A DNA stretch of 64,000 bases from Carpediemonas membranifera (lineage: Eukaryota > Fornicata): assembly GCA_019828565.1 (NCBI GenBank), contig JAHDYR010000013.1, forward strand, positions 62,001 through 126,000, read 5' to 3'. Shown one piece after another: positions 17,039 through 27,684 of the stretch. Position 1 is the stretch's first letter, and each line of letters begins with the position of its first letter. Made by a program: the position numbers and the translations under genes. The notes under the pieces were generated by a model, which saw only the letters and a list, made by a program, of their open reading frames with translations, was not told the DNA's origin and ran no database searches.

Positions 17039-18210
17039 ATGGGGATCACTATGGGCACTTCCATTCGTCATTTGGGAAAAGTGCAGGATATGTCGCTTTT
17101 TCCTGAGGAAAAGCGGCCAAACATGGCGGATACGCGTGCGCTCGACCAAATTCGTGAGCTTTCGATGGAGTTAACTGATGACGATTATCGCAAGGTGCTC
17201 GAAAATGCCCTTGCGACGATTGCTCGGACGCAACGCTATAAGGCCCGCACGATGAGCGCCCTGCAGAAGAGGGCCATCCGCAAGAGCGGCGGGAATGCCT
17301 CCCAGATGCCCATGATGCGGTTTGTGCGCCTCTATTCTTCTTACCTAGGATCTTCACCGTGCCGGCAACTTCCGCTCGGGAGCTCTGCCGTGTGCCGGTG
17401 GGGGGTGTGATGGAGGGGTGCTTCACGAAGCAGGCAGACCAGCTCGCCGATGTGGTTCGACGGTGCTTGGCTGGCTACGTTAACTTCGTTGAGGTGCCCC
17501 TCGAGGGGATCTTCGATCACCTCTCCACCGGCACGCTGTGGAGCAAGGACGCAGGCGGCTTGCTCGATCTGTCAGCCGGCCTGCTGGTCCAGCTCCAGCG
17601 AGAGCATCGTGCGCTCCGCTTCCTGCGGGAGGCGTCTCGCAGCCGTGCCGAAACCGACTCCGGCATAGTCCGCGACGCCGTTGACGCCGGCGTTTTCGAT
17701 CTCAAGGGCAACGGCTCAAACAGGTACGTCACCCCGGAGACCCTGTTCTCGCTCTCCCGCGCTCTCGGCTGCGGCCAGAGCCTGGCCCGCCGCACCCTGT
17801 ACCGGGTCGCCGTCTTGGCCCTCGCCCCAGACTACTACCGCTTGTTCCTCCACGGGGAGCGTAGCGAGAACGTCTCAGTCACCGCCACTCACTGGGCCGC
17901 CCTGGTCGCTAACCTCCGCGCCATGGACGAGCTTCCGTCCCTGCCGGAGCGGCTCGGTCTGGCCATGCAGGTCTCTGACCCTGAGCGCGAGTACGAGGTC
18001 CTTGACGTGCTGGGTCACGAGATCCTGACGGCTGGATCCGACCGCCGACTCATTCTTCACGTTCAGTACGCGGGCTACACTGCCCCTACCTGCACTGGTC
18101 TGGACGAGACCCTCGCTGCCGTCAGCGTGGCTCGCGAGTATCTGATCGACTTTGAGCTCGAGGACTGGATCAAGGGCCCTGACGACGAGTCCGATGACGA
18201 CTACCAATAA
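17039..18210 (+). CDS. Hypothetical 380-residue protein, one 29-nt intron
   Basis: Exons 17039-17319 and 17349-18210. The N-terminal 95 residues are basic and helical; the rest is a mostly helical, leucine-rich region ending in a strongly acidic tail (DDESDDDYQ). A segment VFDLKGNGSNRYVTPETLFSLSRALG (given here as positions about 207-232) resembles a degenerate EF-hand. No family is recognised. The intron assignment is supported by consensus ends and by restoring one long frame over the whole gene. The 3' end lies only 20 bases from the end of the minus-strand retroelement. Confidence 0.65.
17320..17348 (+). other. Spliceosomal intron, 29 nt
   Basis: Begins GTTTGT and ends CTTACCTAG; removal links the two frames of the 17039-18210 gene (phase 2). 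Confidence 0.85.
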
Positions 18211-18229
18211 ATCTTGATTGAGAATCCGT

Positions 18230-20401
18230 TTACTGCCTGGAGTGCGCAGCACGGTGTAGTTCTCTCTGCTCAAGAAAGTCCTCAAACTTGTCACAGCCAT
18301 CGACATTCTCGAATGGCTCCCACGAAGCTTCGTCCGGCTCATAGCCCAGCCACTCAACCAAGTATTCGCGATTCTCGACCGGACCGGAGTCGGGCCGGGA
18401 CTTCACAATCTTGCTCGGTATATACTCGGCCGCAACAGTGTTAGCCAAGCGAGTAACTTGCTCCACGGACATGTCGCCGTGATCGAACGGGAGGACCCGG
18501 GAAGCGTCGACCCTGAACTGCTTCAGAGATTCAAGGTCACGCACAGTATAGGCAACAACCTTGTTGTACTCCTGGTGCACCGACACTAGTGCCATTGGGC
18601 CACGCAGGCCGGCGGCGAATTTGTCGGGTGGTCGATCGGGGTAAGCCACCAGGACGTATGGAGTCGAAACCGTGGCACGGGCGTCCGGCCTGTACTGCTG
18701 TAGGAGCCGCTTGCTCTTAATGCGCTCGGCAGCCATGAGCCGGTACGCCTTGGCCTCGGACAGCCAGTCCTCTTGCTGGTCAACGATATACGTCTCACCC
18801 GGCGCGATAACGGTAATGTCCTTTGGCACTCGCATCTCGGTGCCATACAGGATCTCGGCTGGGGAGAGTCGAGTAGGGACTCGAGGGGTCGAGTTAACAA
18901 GGTATTGGGCAATCGGTAAGCTGTGGACCCAATCATTGGATCTAAACTGGTAACGACGTGCTGTCAGGATGGACTTAACCGACACATTCGCTCGCTCTAC
19001 TAACCCATTCGACTGGGGATGATGAGCCGTCGTCTTTCTCGTTGTAAACCCGAGTCGGGCACTCAGGTCGTTAAAGACTGCGTTGACGAACTGGGATCCT
19101 CCATCCGTCTGCAGTACCTTCGGTACGCCGTATCGGAGGACCCAGTTATTGACAAACGCCCTGGACGTCTCGACCGCTCGGGTAGTCTGGAGCGGGACAA
19201 GCTCAGTCCAACGTGAGCACATGTCTATTACAACGAGGATATACTTATAGGTCGTGCCGTCGACCGTGCACGAGGTAGCGGACATAGTGTCCATGGCCAC
19301 TCGGTCGAAGGGGTGCTCGACCGCGGTGTGCAAACCCGCATCGGAAGAGGCCGGGGGCTTACGCCTTAACTGGCATATTGGGCACTTGGCGATATAGTCG
19401 TCCACGTCCTTCTGGCGGACACGTACGCCCCAGTCTCGAAGAAGGTTCTTGGTCGCCCAGGCGGACAAGTGAGCCCCGGCGAAGTGATGCGCCTTCTGCA
19501 GCCTGTCCGCGACTTGGGTATCGAGGGTGTTAGCGAACACGCGAGAAAGGCCATCTGCTGCCCCGTTGTCAACACCCGGAACGTGACGTATGGTGAAATC
19601 GAGGTCAGCTAGTTGGTCGTACCATCTACGGACCTTGGGGTTGATGGACTTGGCCATGAACAGCAGGTTGCGGTGATCAGTACGGATGGTAAAGTGCGTC
19701 CACGAGAGGAATTTCCGCCAACGCTGGACGGCCAGGATGATTGCGTAGGCTTCCTGCTCTGTGGTACTCCACCTAGTCTGAACCGCGGAGAATGCGTGGG
19801 ACATGAAAGCGATCGGCTGCCCGTCCTGTAGTAATACGGCGCCGCATCCCACGTCTGAGGCATCGGTCATGAGGACATGTGTCGCGTCCGTCTTGAAGTG
19901 AACGAGGGAGACCCGCTTAAGGAGCTCGGCGATAACGTCGCCCAGGGCCGCTTGCTGACCCGGCCCACCGGGTTCGGCCTTGCCAGCCGACACCTGCAAC
20001 AGAGGATGAGCTCGGGACGCGAAGTTGGGCACGAAGTCACGGAAATAATTGAGGAAACCGACGAGTGCCTGTGCGGACCGCTTGCTGGTCGGTAGTTTCA
20101 GCTTCTTAATGTCGTCGATGCGGTCTTCGGCAATCCTCACGGTGTCTCCGGACACGAGTCGACCCAGGAACTCGACCTCAGCCGCGGCGAAGACGCACTT
20201 ATCGCGACCTAGGTGTAGGTCATACTCTTGGCAACGTTTCAGGACGTCCCATAGGTTCCTTATGTAGGAAGGCTCGTCCCGACCCATGACAATAATGTCA
20301 TCGATGTAAATAAGGCACTTCCCTGCCGAGATCAGGTCGGAGAAAGCCTGCTCCATGGCCCACTGGAAATGAGAACCAGCGTTACGCAGACCAAAGGGCA
20401 T
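18230..20401 (-). pseudogene. Chromovirus pol, 3' part: RT C-terminus, RNase H, integrase, chromodomain
   Basis: 723 codons. It begins inside the reverse transcriptase at the MPFGL block, then YIDD (catalytic Asp pair), RNase H with TDASDVGCGAVL, and an integrase HHCC zinc finger (H-H then CPIC). The DDE core follows (DTMSA, TDGGSQF, SNGLVERANVS). A chromodomain of the form YLVEWLGYEPDEASWEP is near the C-terminus. All catalytic residues are retained, so the copy was probably functional until the frameshift at its 5' side. Confidence 0.88.
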
Positions 20402-20411
20402 AGTCGTGTAC

Positions 20412-21917
20412 TCAAACCGTCCAAGGGGGAGTCCCGAAGGCGGTCAGAGGACGAGAACGGTCCGTCAGTGCCACCTGATGGTAGCCGGCCTTGCAGTCGA
20501 GCGTAGCAAAGATGGTATTACCCCTGAGCTTAGCTAGACAATCCTCTATGATCGGGATAGGGTAGTTGAACGGGGGAGTCTTCGCGTTGACCAAACGGAA
20601 GTCGATAACGAACCGGGTACGGTCCTTCCCCTTTGGGACCAAGAATGCCGGTGAGGAGTAAGCCGATGCTGATGGCTGGATGAAGCCATGTCGGGACAGG
20701 TCGTCAAGGTGTTCCTGGAGAAGTGTCTTCTTCTCCGGCGGCATGAAGAACTCGCGGCTAAAGACGGGTTCATCATCAGACAAGACTAGATCGTAAGGGA
20801 TGAGCTTACTCGGACGCCCTACTCTGTCCTCGAACAGGCCGACAAACCGCGCGAGCAGTCTGTCCTGAAGGGAAGACGACTTGTCAGACAAGGTGAATAG
20901 GCTCAACTTCTGGGGAGTAATGACCGTTGAGACGTCTTCAGCCTGCTCGGCGTCATTGGCGTCAGACTCCTCGCAGTCGTCAATCTGAGGAAGGATCCCC
21001 AGGGTGACCATATCAGGGTACCCAATGATTAGATCGTACTCTGAGGGTAGGAGGTACGCACGAGTAGTAAAGGTGCACCCACGGGGGACCAGAGCTGATT
21101 TGGCAAAGGTTACTTCGGTGGAAATAGTCTGGTCGACTGTGATGACTCCAGCCGGTGTCGTCACCTCGACCGGGTCACAATGCAGGATCTTTTCGCCGGA
21201 CCTCTCGGCCACTTGCGGCGATATGAAGGTTGCTGACGCGCCACAGTCGAACAACATCGACTCTGCGCTGGTCCTGTATATGGATCCTGACACAATCGGA
21301 AGAGCCTGCGCTCTGCGTTTGCTAGACGCCGCGAAACAAGACAAATAAGAATAGTTCTGGACCTTTATACGGTCACAGAACTCTCTCTTATGGCCCTCGC
21401 GCCCGCACTTCTCACACTTGGACTTGGGCTTCCGGCACTCGGGGCTGAAATGGCCCTTGCCCCCGCAGTTGTAACAGGTTGGGGTCGTGCTGGTAGGGCG
21501 AGCCCGATCGCGGGACCGCTTGTCCGGGCGGTGATGGTCATGCGGGCGGTCACGACGGTCGTAGGGGCGGTCTCGGCGGTCATCTCGGCGGTCACGACGG
21601 TCGCGCTGGTTACGGCTCTGGCCGCGTTGCGGATGGGCGCCTGGCACGGGCGCTGTCGGACGGCGCGACTGATCGGAGCGGATCGCCTCGGTGAACGGAG
21701 CAAGGTACTCAGCCGACTCGGCTACGTCGCGTGCCGTCTTCATGGTGTATTGCTGGGTCTCCGCCAGTGAGCAACCCTCAGTCTGCTCCTTCAGTCTGTA
21801 GTAGAGGGATTGGCCCTTCACAGCAAAGGCCCGCAAGTAGGCTTCACGAATGGTGTCATCCTCGTCCATGTTAAGGCACTCCAACAAGGTGTTGAACTGC
21901 GAGTTGAGCTTCGACAC
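20412..21917 (-). pseudogene. Chromovirus gag C-terminus, zinc knuckles, protease and RT N-terminus
   Basis: 501 codons. Gag ends in an Arg/Asp/His-rich basic region, then two zinc knuckles (CYNCGGKGHFSPEC and CEKCGREGHKREFC). The protease has a DCG active-site triplet instead of the usual DSG/DTG, then the N-terminal RT fingers with LDCKAGYHQV. The frame ends just after the FGTP motif. A five-G run at 20425-20429 (five C on the coding strand) looks one base too long: reading past it in the next frame continues straight into the downstream RT. Confidence 0.85.
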
Positions 21918-21958
21918 CTCGAGCGGCGTGAACGCCGCGATGCGCAGCCTGATAAGGT

Positions 21959-22270
21959 TCAGGCATTGTTCCTTTCTGGTGGGCGCAAGGCAGCGGCGAG
22001 TCGCTGCATGATGATCTTCTCTCTGAGCTTGCGTGATGAAGTGGAAGGTTCGTCGTCATGTTGGTCACCCTGAGGAAGCGGAACCTCCTCTAGGGTCTCT
22101 AAGCCTAGCACTTGTGATGCATAGGACTGGATCTCCGGGCTTATAAGCTTGCGGAGCTTCGCCTTACCTCCTCTAGCCTTAAAGTCACGCAGTGACGTCG
22201 TAAAAGCTACGAAAGCGCTGAATGTTGCCTCTTTCAGGAGCGGCGCTTGTTTTTTCTGTTCTCTACCCAT
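21959..22270 (-). pseudogene. Chromovirus gag N-terminal fragment
   Basis: 103 codons from an ATG at 22270. It is basic and helical, with a Pro/Asp/Glu-rich middle. It ends prematurely; in the next frame the reading continues through CLNLIRLRIAAFTPLEVSKL into the main gag frame, so a single-base indel near 21975-22000 is likely. Confidence 0.65.
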
Positions 22271-22286
22271 AGGTAAGTACTAGTAC

Positions 22287-25200
22287 TGTGGTTTGGAAGA
22301 GAAAGAGTTTACGAGTAAAAAGAGGTTTGGACCCTCCCAGGGATATTGGTAGATATTAATACTGACTACACCTGTTCACATCAGTCCATTGTGGCGACAG
22401 AAGCTTCTACTGCTATTAAGAACATGGACATATCAGCTTTGAAGGATCCCCCTAACAAACGGGATTATGCTGCATGGAATCACTGGATCCTCCTACTGAA
22501 AAATCACAATCTCAGTGATAACAAGAACGTGCTGACACTTGGGAAGGTTCTATCGAACGCACCCGCATTGGCTTTCTTAGCCACCATTCATGACCCCACG
22601 GCGGAGCTGAAGGTTCTGCCCAATTCCTACTCTTCATCAACACGAAAGTTCACCTCTGCTACTGAACTCGTGTCGTATTTGGCCCAAGAGATAGAGCCAT
22701 ACCTCTCATCGAAGATGTATAACGGTTCATCTGACCGTTTCACGAAGCTCTCTCGAACAGTAACCATGCTTAAGGAGTATATTACTACTCTTCAGATTGT
22801 TCCCGATGAGGAGACGCCTGATGCTAAGGCTAAGCGTGAAGACAAGCTCTCGAAGGCAAGAGCTAACTATTTGACGACGATGGAGGAGACCATAGAGCAC
22901 TCGCTCGCTCTCCCTAAGGAGACGGCCCTATCCAAGACCGAAGCCCTCGGTAAGCAGGCCGACAATTACCTTGACTACTTGCGTCAGGAACTTAAGATGA
23001 CGGATTCTGATGCTCTAGCTATCTTGGCGGCTGTGTCGCAGGTCAATCACGGAACAAGGCTCGAATCGCTCGAGTCCACCATCACATTCCTATTGGCCTT
23101 CCGCCAGACCCTGGATTCGCTTCAGTGCTCCGATGACCATGGTCTAAGAAGTGAGATTAAGAGGCTCCTCATCGAAGGAGTGCGTGCCCCGAATGACGTC
23201 ACCCTCAACTACCTCTTTGGCACGGGGTACTCTCGGCGCATACTCGATCATACTGTGACTGTTGACACCTTGATTAGCGAGGCTCTCAAGAAGTCCACTG
23301 AGCTTCGCGACTTTCTACGTAGAGTTGATGGAGTCATGGAGGCTGTGACCCCCATCTCCACTCAGTCCAAGCCCTTCTCCCGTACTGTTAAGGGAGACAT
23401 CGCTCCGAGGGCGATGACCGCAGGCCCGAAGAACTCCGGTGGGAAATTCTGTTGCTTCCACCTCGTCGACGACCACGGTAGCAGTGACTGCCACGTCCTA
23501 CAGGCTGCGAATGCAAAGCAGCAAGCCGACATTACTAAGGTCCTTACCATCCCCAAGCTCATGAACCATGTCCGGAGAGCTCAGGATCTCGACAAGCAGC
23601 CTTGTAAGACTGCTTTAGCTGCTATGAAGGCGCACAATGTGACTCTGGAGTCCATCGCTGACCGAGTCAAGACTGAAGGGCGCTCGACACGCAACAAGAA
23701 CTCTTACAATGGTTTTATCCCGAAGGCTGAGCACTCGGGTATCTATGTTGAACCCATGATGACTGAGCTGCCTGAAACCTACGATGACTTCCTCGTCGAG
23801 GTTAGCACACGTCACGGCGGTCCTGTGGTTGTTGCAGAGGCCGACTCTTGTGCCAAGCAGTTTGCCGTTATGATGAGGCCTGAGGCGGCTGAACGCCTGG
23901 GTCTAACAGTTACACCGGCCGAGGGCCACGTCAACAGCTGGAATGGCCAGTGTGGCTGCTATGTTGGTACTACGACGCTGAGCCCTATTGTCTCCATGCC
24001 CGGTTGTTTCCCGGTGCGTGGCCGACAGCTTGATGCTGTTATTATCCCTGACCTACCCACGGCACTCATCCTGGGTAAGACTGCCATGCGTGCAGTAGGA
24101 CTGTCCTTTGGCGTTAATAAGCCAGAGCCGGAGGAGGATAAGACTCCTTCGACAGATCCGGTCAACGACTTTGTTGAGTTAGCTAACCTATATGTCGGCG
24201 GCTACACTCTTCCTACTATCCATGATTCGAACCTCGGTGATCTTGCACCTAAGTTCCATGCACTGTGCGAGAAGCATAGTGAGCTCTTTGGTCCGTTGCA
24301 CCCATCGGGAGCTGATTTGGCAGAGTTTGACATTATCTGGAAGGATGGCATCGTCCCCTCCCAGATCATGAGACCTATCCGGAACAAGGCCCACCTCGAG
24401 GCCATGGATACCTTTATTGAGTCTATGCTTGATAACGGGACCATCGAGAGCACAACTGCTGACCTGAAATGGCTCTCCCCCGTGTTTATGGTTGGTAAGC
24501 CCTCCGCGAACCCACCGTTCAGACCCATTCTCGACTACCGCCATGTTAACGCGGCTACTGAGGTCGAGGAACATCCTATGCCAACTGTGGAAGAGCTTTA
24601 CGAGGCATGTCGAGGCTCCGAGGTGTTTGCCTGCTTCGACCTCCGCTCGGGTTTCCATCAGCTCAATCTGACCGAGCAGGCCTCTATGGCGACAGGCTTT
24701 GAACATCGTGGCGAGAGATATGTCTTCCGTCGTCTGCCCTTTGGCCTCATGAATGGGCCTATGATCTTTCAGTCCAGACTTGATGGTCTGCGTCGCAAGT
24801 ACAAGCTTAAGTGCCTGATCTTTGTTGATGACGTACTCTGCTACGCAGGCTCGGCTGCAGACCTCCTTTCTGTGGTTGAGGAGCTGTTTGACGTCTGCTG
24901 TGATCATCGAATCCGGCTGTCGGGGCCCAAGTCTCACATTGGCTTAACCCAAATTGATTATCTGGGTTCGGTTGTGTCTGGAACGGGGGTCTCGATCCAC
25001 CCATCCAGACTCGACTCATTGACTAATATCCGTGTCCCTCTGAACAAGTCCGAAGCACAACATGTGCTCGGGGTTTTTGGCTTTATCAGAAGATTTATAC
25101 CGGACTACATCGGAAAGGCAGACCCTCTCGAGAGGTTTAAGGCCGGGGAGACGATTTCAGTTGAGCAGAGACGCCACTCCCTTGAGTGTTTGAGAGAGGC

Positions 25201-27001
25201 TGCAAGTGAGGCGGTCACACTCTATCATTTCAATCCCAACAAGCCACTCGATCTCTATACTGACGCGAGCAACGTGGGCGTTGGTGCCGTCCTGGTGCAG
25301 GATGGCCACCCTTTGGCATTCTTTTCACGCCGCTTTGACAAACAGCAGTGTGTCTGGAAGACTGTCGAGAAAGAGCAGTGGGCTGTGTTCGCTGCTCTGG
25401 AGCGCTTCCGTCCTATGCTTATTGGTACGCCCATATCACTCCACACTGACAACTCATGCCTTGTGTCGATGGTTGCATCCTCGACGCCCAAGGTCACTCG
25501 TTGGGCCTTAGAGATGGCCCGCTTCCCCATCTATGAAGTCGTGCATATCCCTGGGCGCGACAACACGGCTGCTGACAGCCTGTCAAGGCTTCCCATCATG
25601 TATATTGGGGAGAACGCTGTTCTGACTGACGACATCAAGCAATCTCGCTTCCAGTCTGTGCACAGCAGGCATCATGCCGGAGTAGACACCACCCTACACC
25701 TCTTGGAGGTTGCCGGACTCAGTTGGACTGGGGCTCGAAAGGACGTGGAGTCTTATGTAGAACGGTGTGTGACATGTCAGCGCTCACACCGTGCTCAACC
25801 AAATGTCATGTACATCGAGCGCCAGCTGCCAGCTGACAGGCCGTTGGCCACGCTCCACGTGGATACTATCGGACCTATAACTCCTGAGGACTCGGGCTAC
25901 CGGTATATCATGACATGCGTTGACGGAGGTTCCCACCTCACCCACCTTATCCCTCTTAAGAGCACTGAGGCTCGCGAGACTATTATGGCAATCCGGTCGA
26001 TCATCATCGCGCGTTGGGCGTGCCCCGACCAGATTGTAACTGACAGTGGTACTCAGTTTTGCAACCATGACTTTAAGACCTTCTGCGCTACCTTCGGCAT
26101 TTACCATCGCGTAACTACGCCTGAAAGGCACGAGGCAAATGGCCTCGTTGAGAGATTTAACCGGGAGGCCAACAAGCACCTTAGGGTCGCTATTGGAACG
26201 TTATCTGATTGTCCGCGCCACCAATGGCGCAATGCTATGTCCCAAGCGGAGATTAACATCAATGCTACCCCCAGTGTGTCACTGGGAGGCGCTACGCCTA
26301 GAGAGGTTGCTCTTTCGGCTGCACTTGTCCATCACGCTGTTAAGAACGGCGAACCTATCACTCCTGACAGATCGCATATCACTGCCGAGACGCAGGAGCG
26401 CGCTAAGAGCGTTATTGCCAAGCTACAGGCAGCTCAGCTTCACCGGAGGAGGTGGAAGGATGAGCATTTCCCTCGATTCGGTTCGAAGCAGCTCAATATC
26501 GGCGATTGGGTCCTGGTTAAGCGTGACCAGCCTGTACCTCGTCTTGAGTTCCACTTGCGCGGACCTTATCTGGTGACAGGAGCCGCTGACGGTCCTGATA
26601 CCTACAGCCTGATGAATCCTGTGACCAAGGTCATCATCAAGCGTCATGCGAACAGACTCGCAAAGCTCCCTCGTAAGCCCTCTGTTGGAGAGGCCAAGGT
26701 TGCGTTCATGTCCGACACTGTCTGGGGTGTCGTAGACTCTATCGTTGGTTGGCGTCTTGAAGCCGACACTCTCGAGCCAGTTCTGACTGTTCACTGGCTT
26801 GGGCATGAATCAGATGAAGACAGCGAGCGGCGTTACACTGAGATCAAGACGCTCTCCGCTCTCACCCACTATCGTTCATCTCACCCTGACCTTGACCGTG
26901 CGATCAAGGCTTTCGAGGCCAAGCCTCAGTCCGGTCACAGACGTGCCAACAGACTGGACTAGTTCCTCTGGAGGGGAATGTAGTGTGAGATAAACTGCAC
27001 C
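22287..27001 (+). mobile_element. Ty3/gypsy-type LTR retroelement with intact polyprotein and truncated LTRs
   Basis: The 5' end (22287-22370) equals the last ~84 bases of the solo LTR at 16309-16418 and lacks its first ~26 bases. The 3' end (26979-27001) has only the first ~23 bases of that LTR, directly after a GGAGGGGAA polypurine tract. A 30-bp sequence (CCTGTTCACATCAGTCCATT...) follows both LTR pieces (22371-22400 and 27002-27031). The element lies head-to-head with the chromovirus. Confidence 0.85.
22424..26962 (+). CDS. Retroelement Gag-Pol polyprotein (1512 aa), intact
   Basis: One uninterrupted frame from the first ATG at 22424. A helical gag (1-330) is followed by a CCFHLVDDHGSSDC zinc-knuckle-like motif (about residue 342) and a protease-like region around 460-600 with an unusual active-site context. 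Reverse transcriptase comes next, with FDLRSGFHQL, RLPFGLMNGP and FVDD (about 799). RNase H has TDASNVGVGAVL (about 946). Integrase has an HH...CVTC finger and a D, D, E core (HVDTIGP, TDSGTQF, NGLVERFNRE at about 1146-1243). The C-terminal extension (VVDSIVGWRL ... LTVHWLGHESDEDS) is reminiscent of a chromodomain. The absence of stops or shifts suggests recent activity. In-frame codons upstream of 22424 lack an ATG. Confidence 0.9.
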   Translation: MDISALKDPPNKRDYAAWNHWILLLKNHNLSDNKNVLTLGKVLSNAPALAFLATIHDPTAELKVLPNSYSSSTRKFTSATELVSYLAQEIEPYLSSKMYNGSSDRFTKLSRTVTMLKEYITTLQIVPDEETPDAKAKREDKLSKARANYLTTMEETIEHSLALPKETALSKTEALGKQADNYLDYLRQELKMTDSDALAILAAVSQVNHGTRLESLESTITFLLAFRQTLDSLQCSDDHGLRSEIKRLLIEGVRAPNDVTLNYLFGTGYSRRILDHTVTVDTLISEALKKSTELRDFLRRVDGVMEAVTPISTQSKPFSRTVKGDIAPRAMTAGPKNSGGKFCCFHLVDDHGSSDCHVLQAANAKQQADITKVLTIPKLMNHVRRAQDLDKQPCKTALAAMKAHNVTLESIADRVKTEGRSTRNKNSYNGFIPKAEHSGIYVEPMMTELPETYDDFLVEVSTRHGGPVVVAEADSCAKQFAVMMRPEAAERLGLTVTPAEGHVNSWNGQCGCYVGTTTLSPIVSMPGCFPVRGRQLDAVIIPDLPTALILGKTAMRAVGLSFGVNKPEPEEDKTPSTDPVNDFVELANLYVGGYTLPTIHDSNLGDLAPKFHALCEKHSELFGPLHPSGADLAEFDIIWKDGIVPSQIMRPIRNKAHLEAMDTFIESMLDNGTIESTTADLKWLSPVFMVGKPSANPPFRPILDYRHVNAATEVEEHPMPTVEELYEACRGSEVFACFDLRSGFHQLNLTEQASMATGFEHRGERYVFRRLPFGLMNGPMIFQSRLDGLRRKYKLKCLIFVDDVLCYAGSAADLLSVVEELFDVCCDHRIRLSGPKSHIGLTQIDYLGSVVSGTGVSIHPSRLDSLTNIRVPLNKSEAQHVLGVFGFIRRFIPDYIGKADPLERFKAGETISVEQRRHSLECLREAASEAVTLYHFNPNKPLDLYTDASNVGVGAVLVQDGHPLAFFSRRFDKQQCVWKTVEKEQWAVFAALERFRPMLIGTPISLHTDNSCLVSMVASSTPKVTRWALEMARFPIYEVVHIPGRDNTAADSLSRLPIMYIGENAVLTDDIKQSRFQSVHSRHHAGVDTTLHLLEVAGLSWTGARKDVESYVERCVTCQRSHRAQPNVMYIERQLPADRPLATLHVDTIGPITPEDSGYRYIMTCVDGGSHLTHLIPLKSTEARETIMAIRSIIIARWACPDQIVTDSGTQFCNHDFKTFCATFGIYHRVTTPERHEANGLVERFNREANKHLRVAIGTLSDCPRHQWRNAMSQAEININATPSVSLGGATPREVALSAALVHHAVKNGEPITPDRSHITAETQERAKSVIAKLQAAQLHRRRWKDEHFPRFGSKQLNIGDWVLVKRDQPVPRLEFHLRGPYLVTGAADGPDTYSLMNPVTKVIIKRHANRLAKLPRKPSVGEAKVAFMSDTVWGVVDSIVGWRLEADTLEPVLTVHWLGHESDEDSERRYTEIKTLSALTHYRSSHPDLDRAIKAFEAKPQSGHRRANRLD

Positions 27002-27122
27002 CCTGTTCACATCAGTCCATTGTGGCGACAGCTGTCTCAGCAGGTGCAGGATAAGACCTCGAACGAGATCATCGAGACATGACCTTAATCTGCACTTTCA
27101 CCAGTCGTTGCCATACTGACGA

Positions 27123-27462
27123 ATGGAGTCCCGCAGCCAGCAATATTACCGCGATCATGAAGAGGAAGTTCGTTACTTTATCCATCTGAGTGTTACACTA
27201 GCTTAACGAGCTTTCAAACAAGATTGCCATCCTCAAGGATCTCTCTAGCGACCTGGGGACAACAGTTCAGGACCAGGATGACCTCCTCGGCTCAGTAGGT
27301 GATAGCATGTCGACTACTTCCGCTGCGATACACAAGACGGCGGAGAAGGTCTCCTACATGATCCACCACAAGAAGGTCAGCCTCATCTACATCGTCCTGC
27401 TCGTCCTGGTTGTATTCCTCATTGCATACATGCTCATCAGCTATCTTCTGAGGAGCCACTGA
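27123..27462 (+). CDS. Bet1-like Qc-SNARE, one 34-nt intron
   Basis: Exons 27123-27167 and 27202-27462 encode 101 residues. A short N-terminus is followed by one SNARE helix (about 16-70) containing LSNKIAILKDLSSDLG and a zero-layer Gln in VQDQDDLL. A C-terminal membrane anchor (LIYIVLLVLVVFLIAYML) and a four-residue lumenal tail end it. Order and spacing match Bet1, the Qc-SNARE of ER-Golgi fusion; Sft1 is the alternative. The gene sits 92 bases downstream of the retroelement's 30-bp terminal repeat, so its promoter may be displaced or partly element-derived. Confidence 0.8.
27168..27201 (+). other. Spliceosomal intron, 34 nt (Bet1-like gene)
   Basis: Begins GTTCGT and ends GTTACACTAG; joins codon GAA to CTT (phase 0). 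Confidence 0.85.
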
Positions 27463-27684
27463 GTTGCCAGCCATGTCCTCCGTTGTTCGACACGGCTTGA
27501 GTCAAGAAGAAGAATGCTGCCGACTAAAGTAGGCTGCACACACTATCCTAGACCCACACAGGTAACCGACGATTGATGTGTTAACGGGCATGTCTGGTGA
27601 GTGATACGGGGGCTGGATGGGTTGTATGCCGGCCAGTGTCCCAGTTGCGGCGAGAAAACTCTGCCAAGTCGATTGCTCAGACAG

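Larger units (their letters stand above)
18211..22286 (-). mobile_element. Ty3/gypsy-type chromovirus retroelement, frameshifted, without recognisable LTRs
   Basis: The minus strand encodes, in order: gag (22270 to about 21900), two CCHC zinc knuckles, an aspartic protease, reverse transcriptase, RNase H, integrase and a C-terminal chromodomain. Coding starts 16 bases from the next element and ends 20 bases from the stop of the neighbouring host gene, leaving no room for LTRs. At least two frame breaks are present, one in gag and one in the reverse transcriptase. Chromodomains of this class bind modified histones and steer insertion. Confidence 0.85.
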
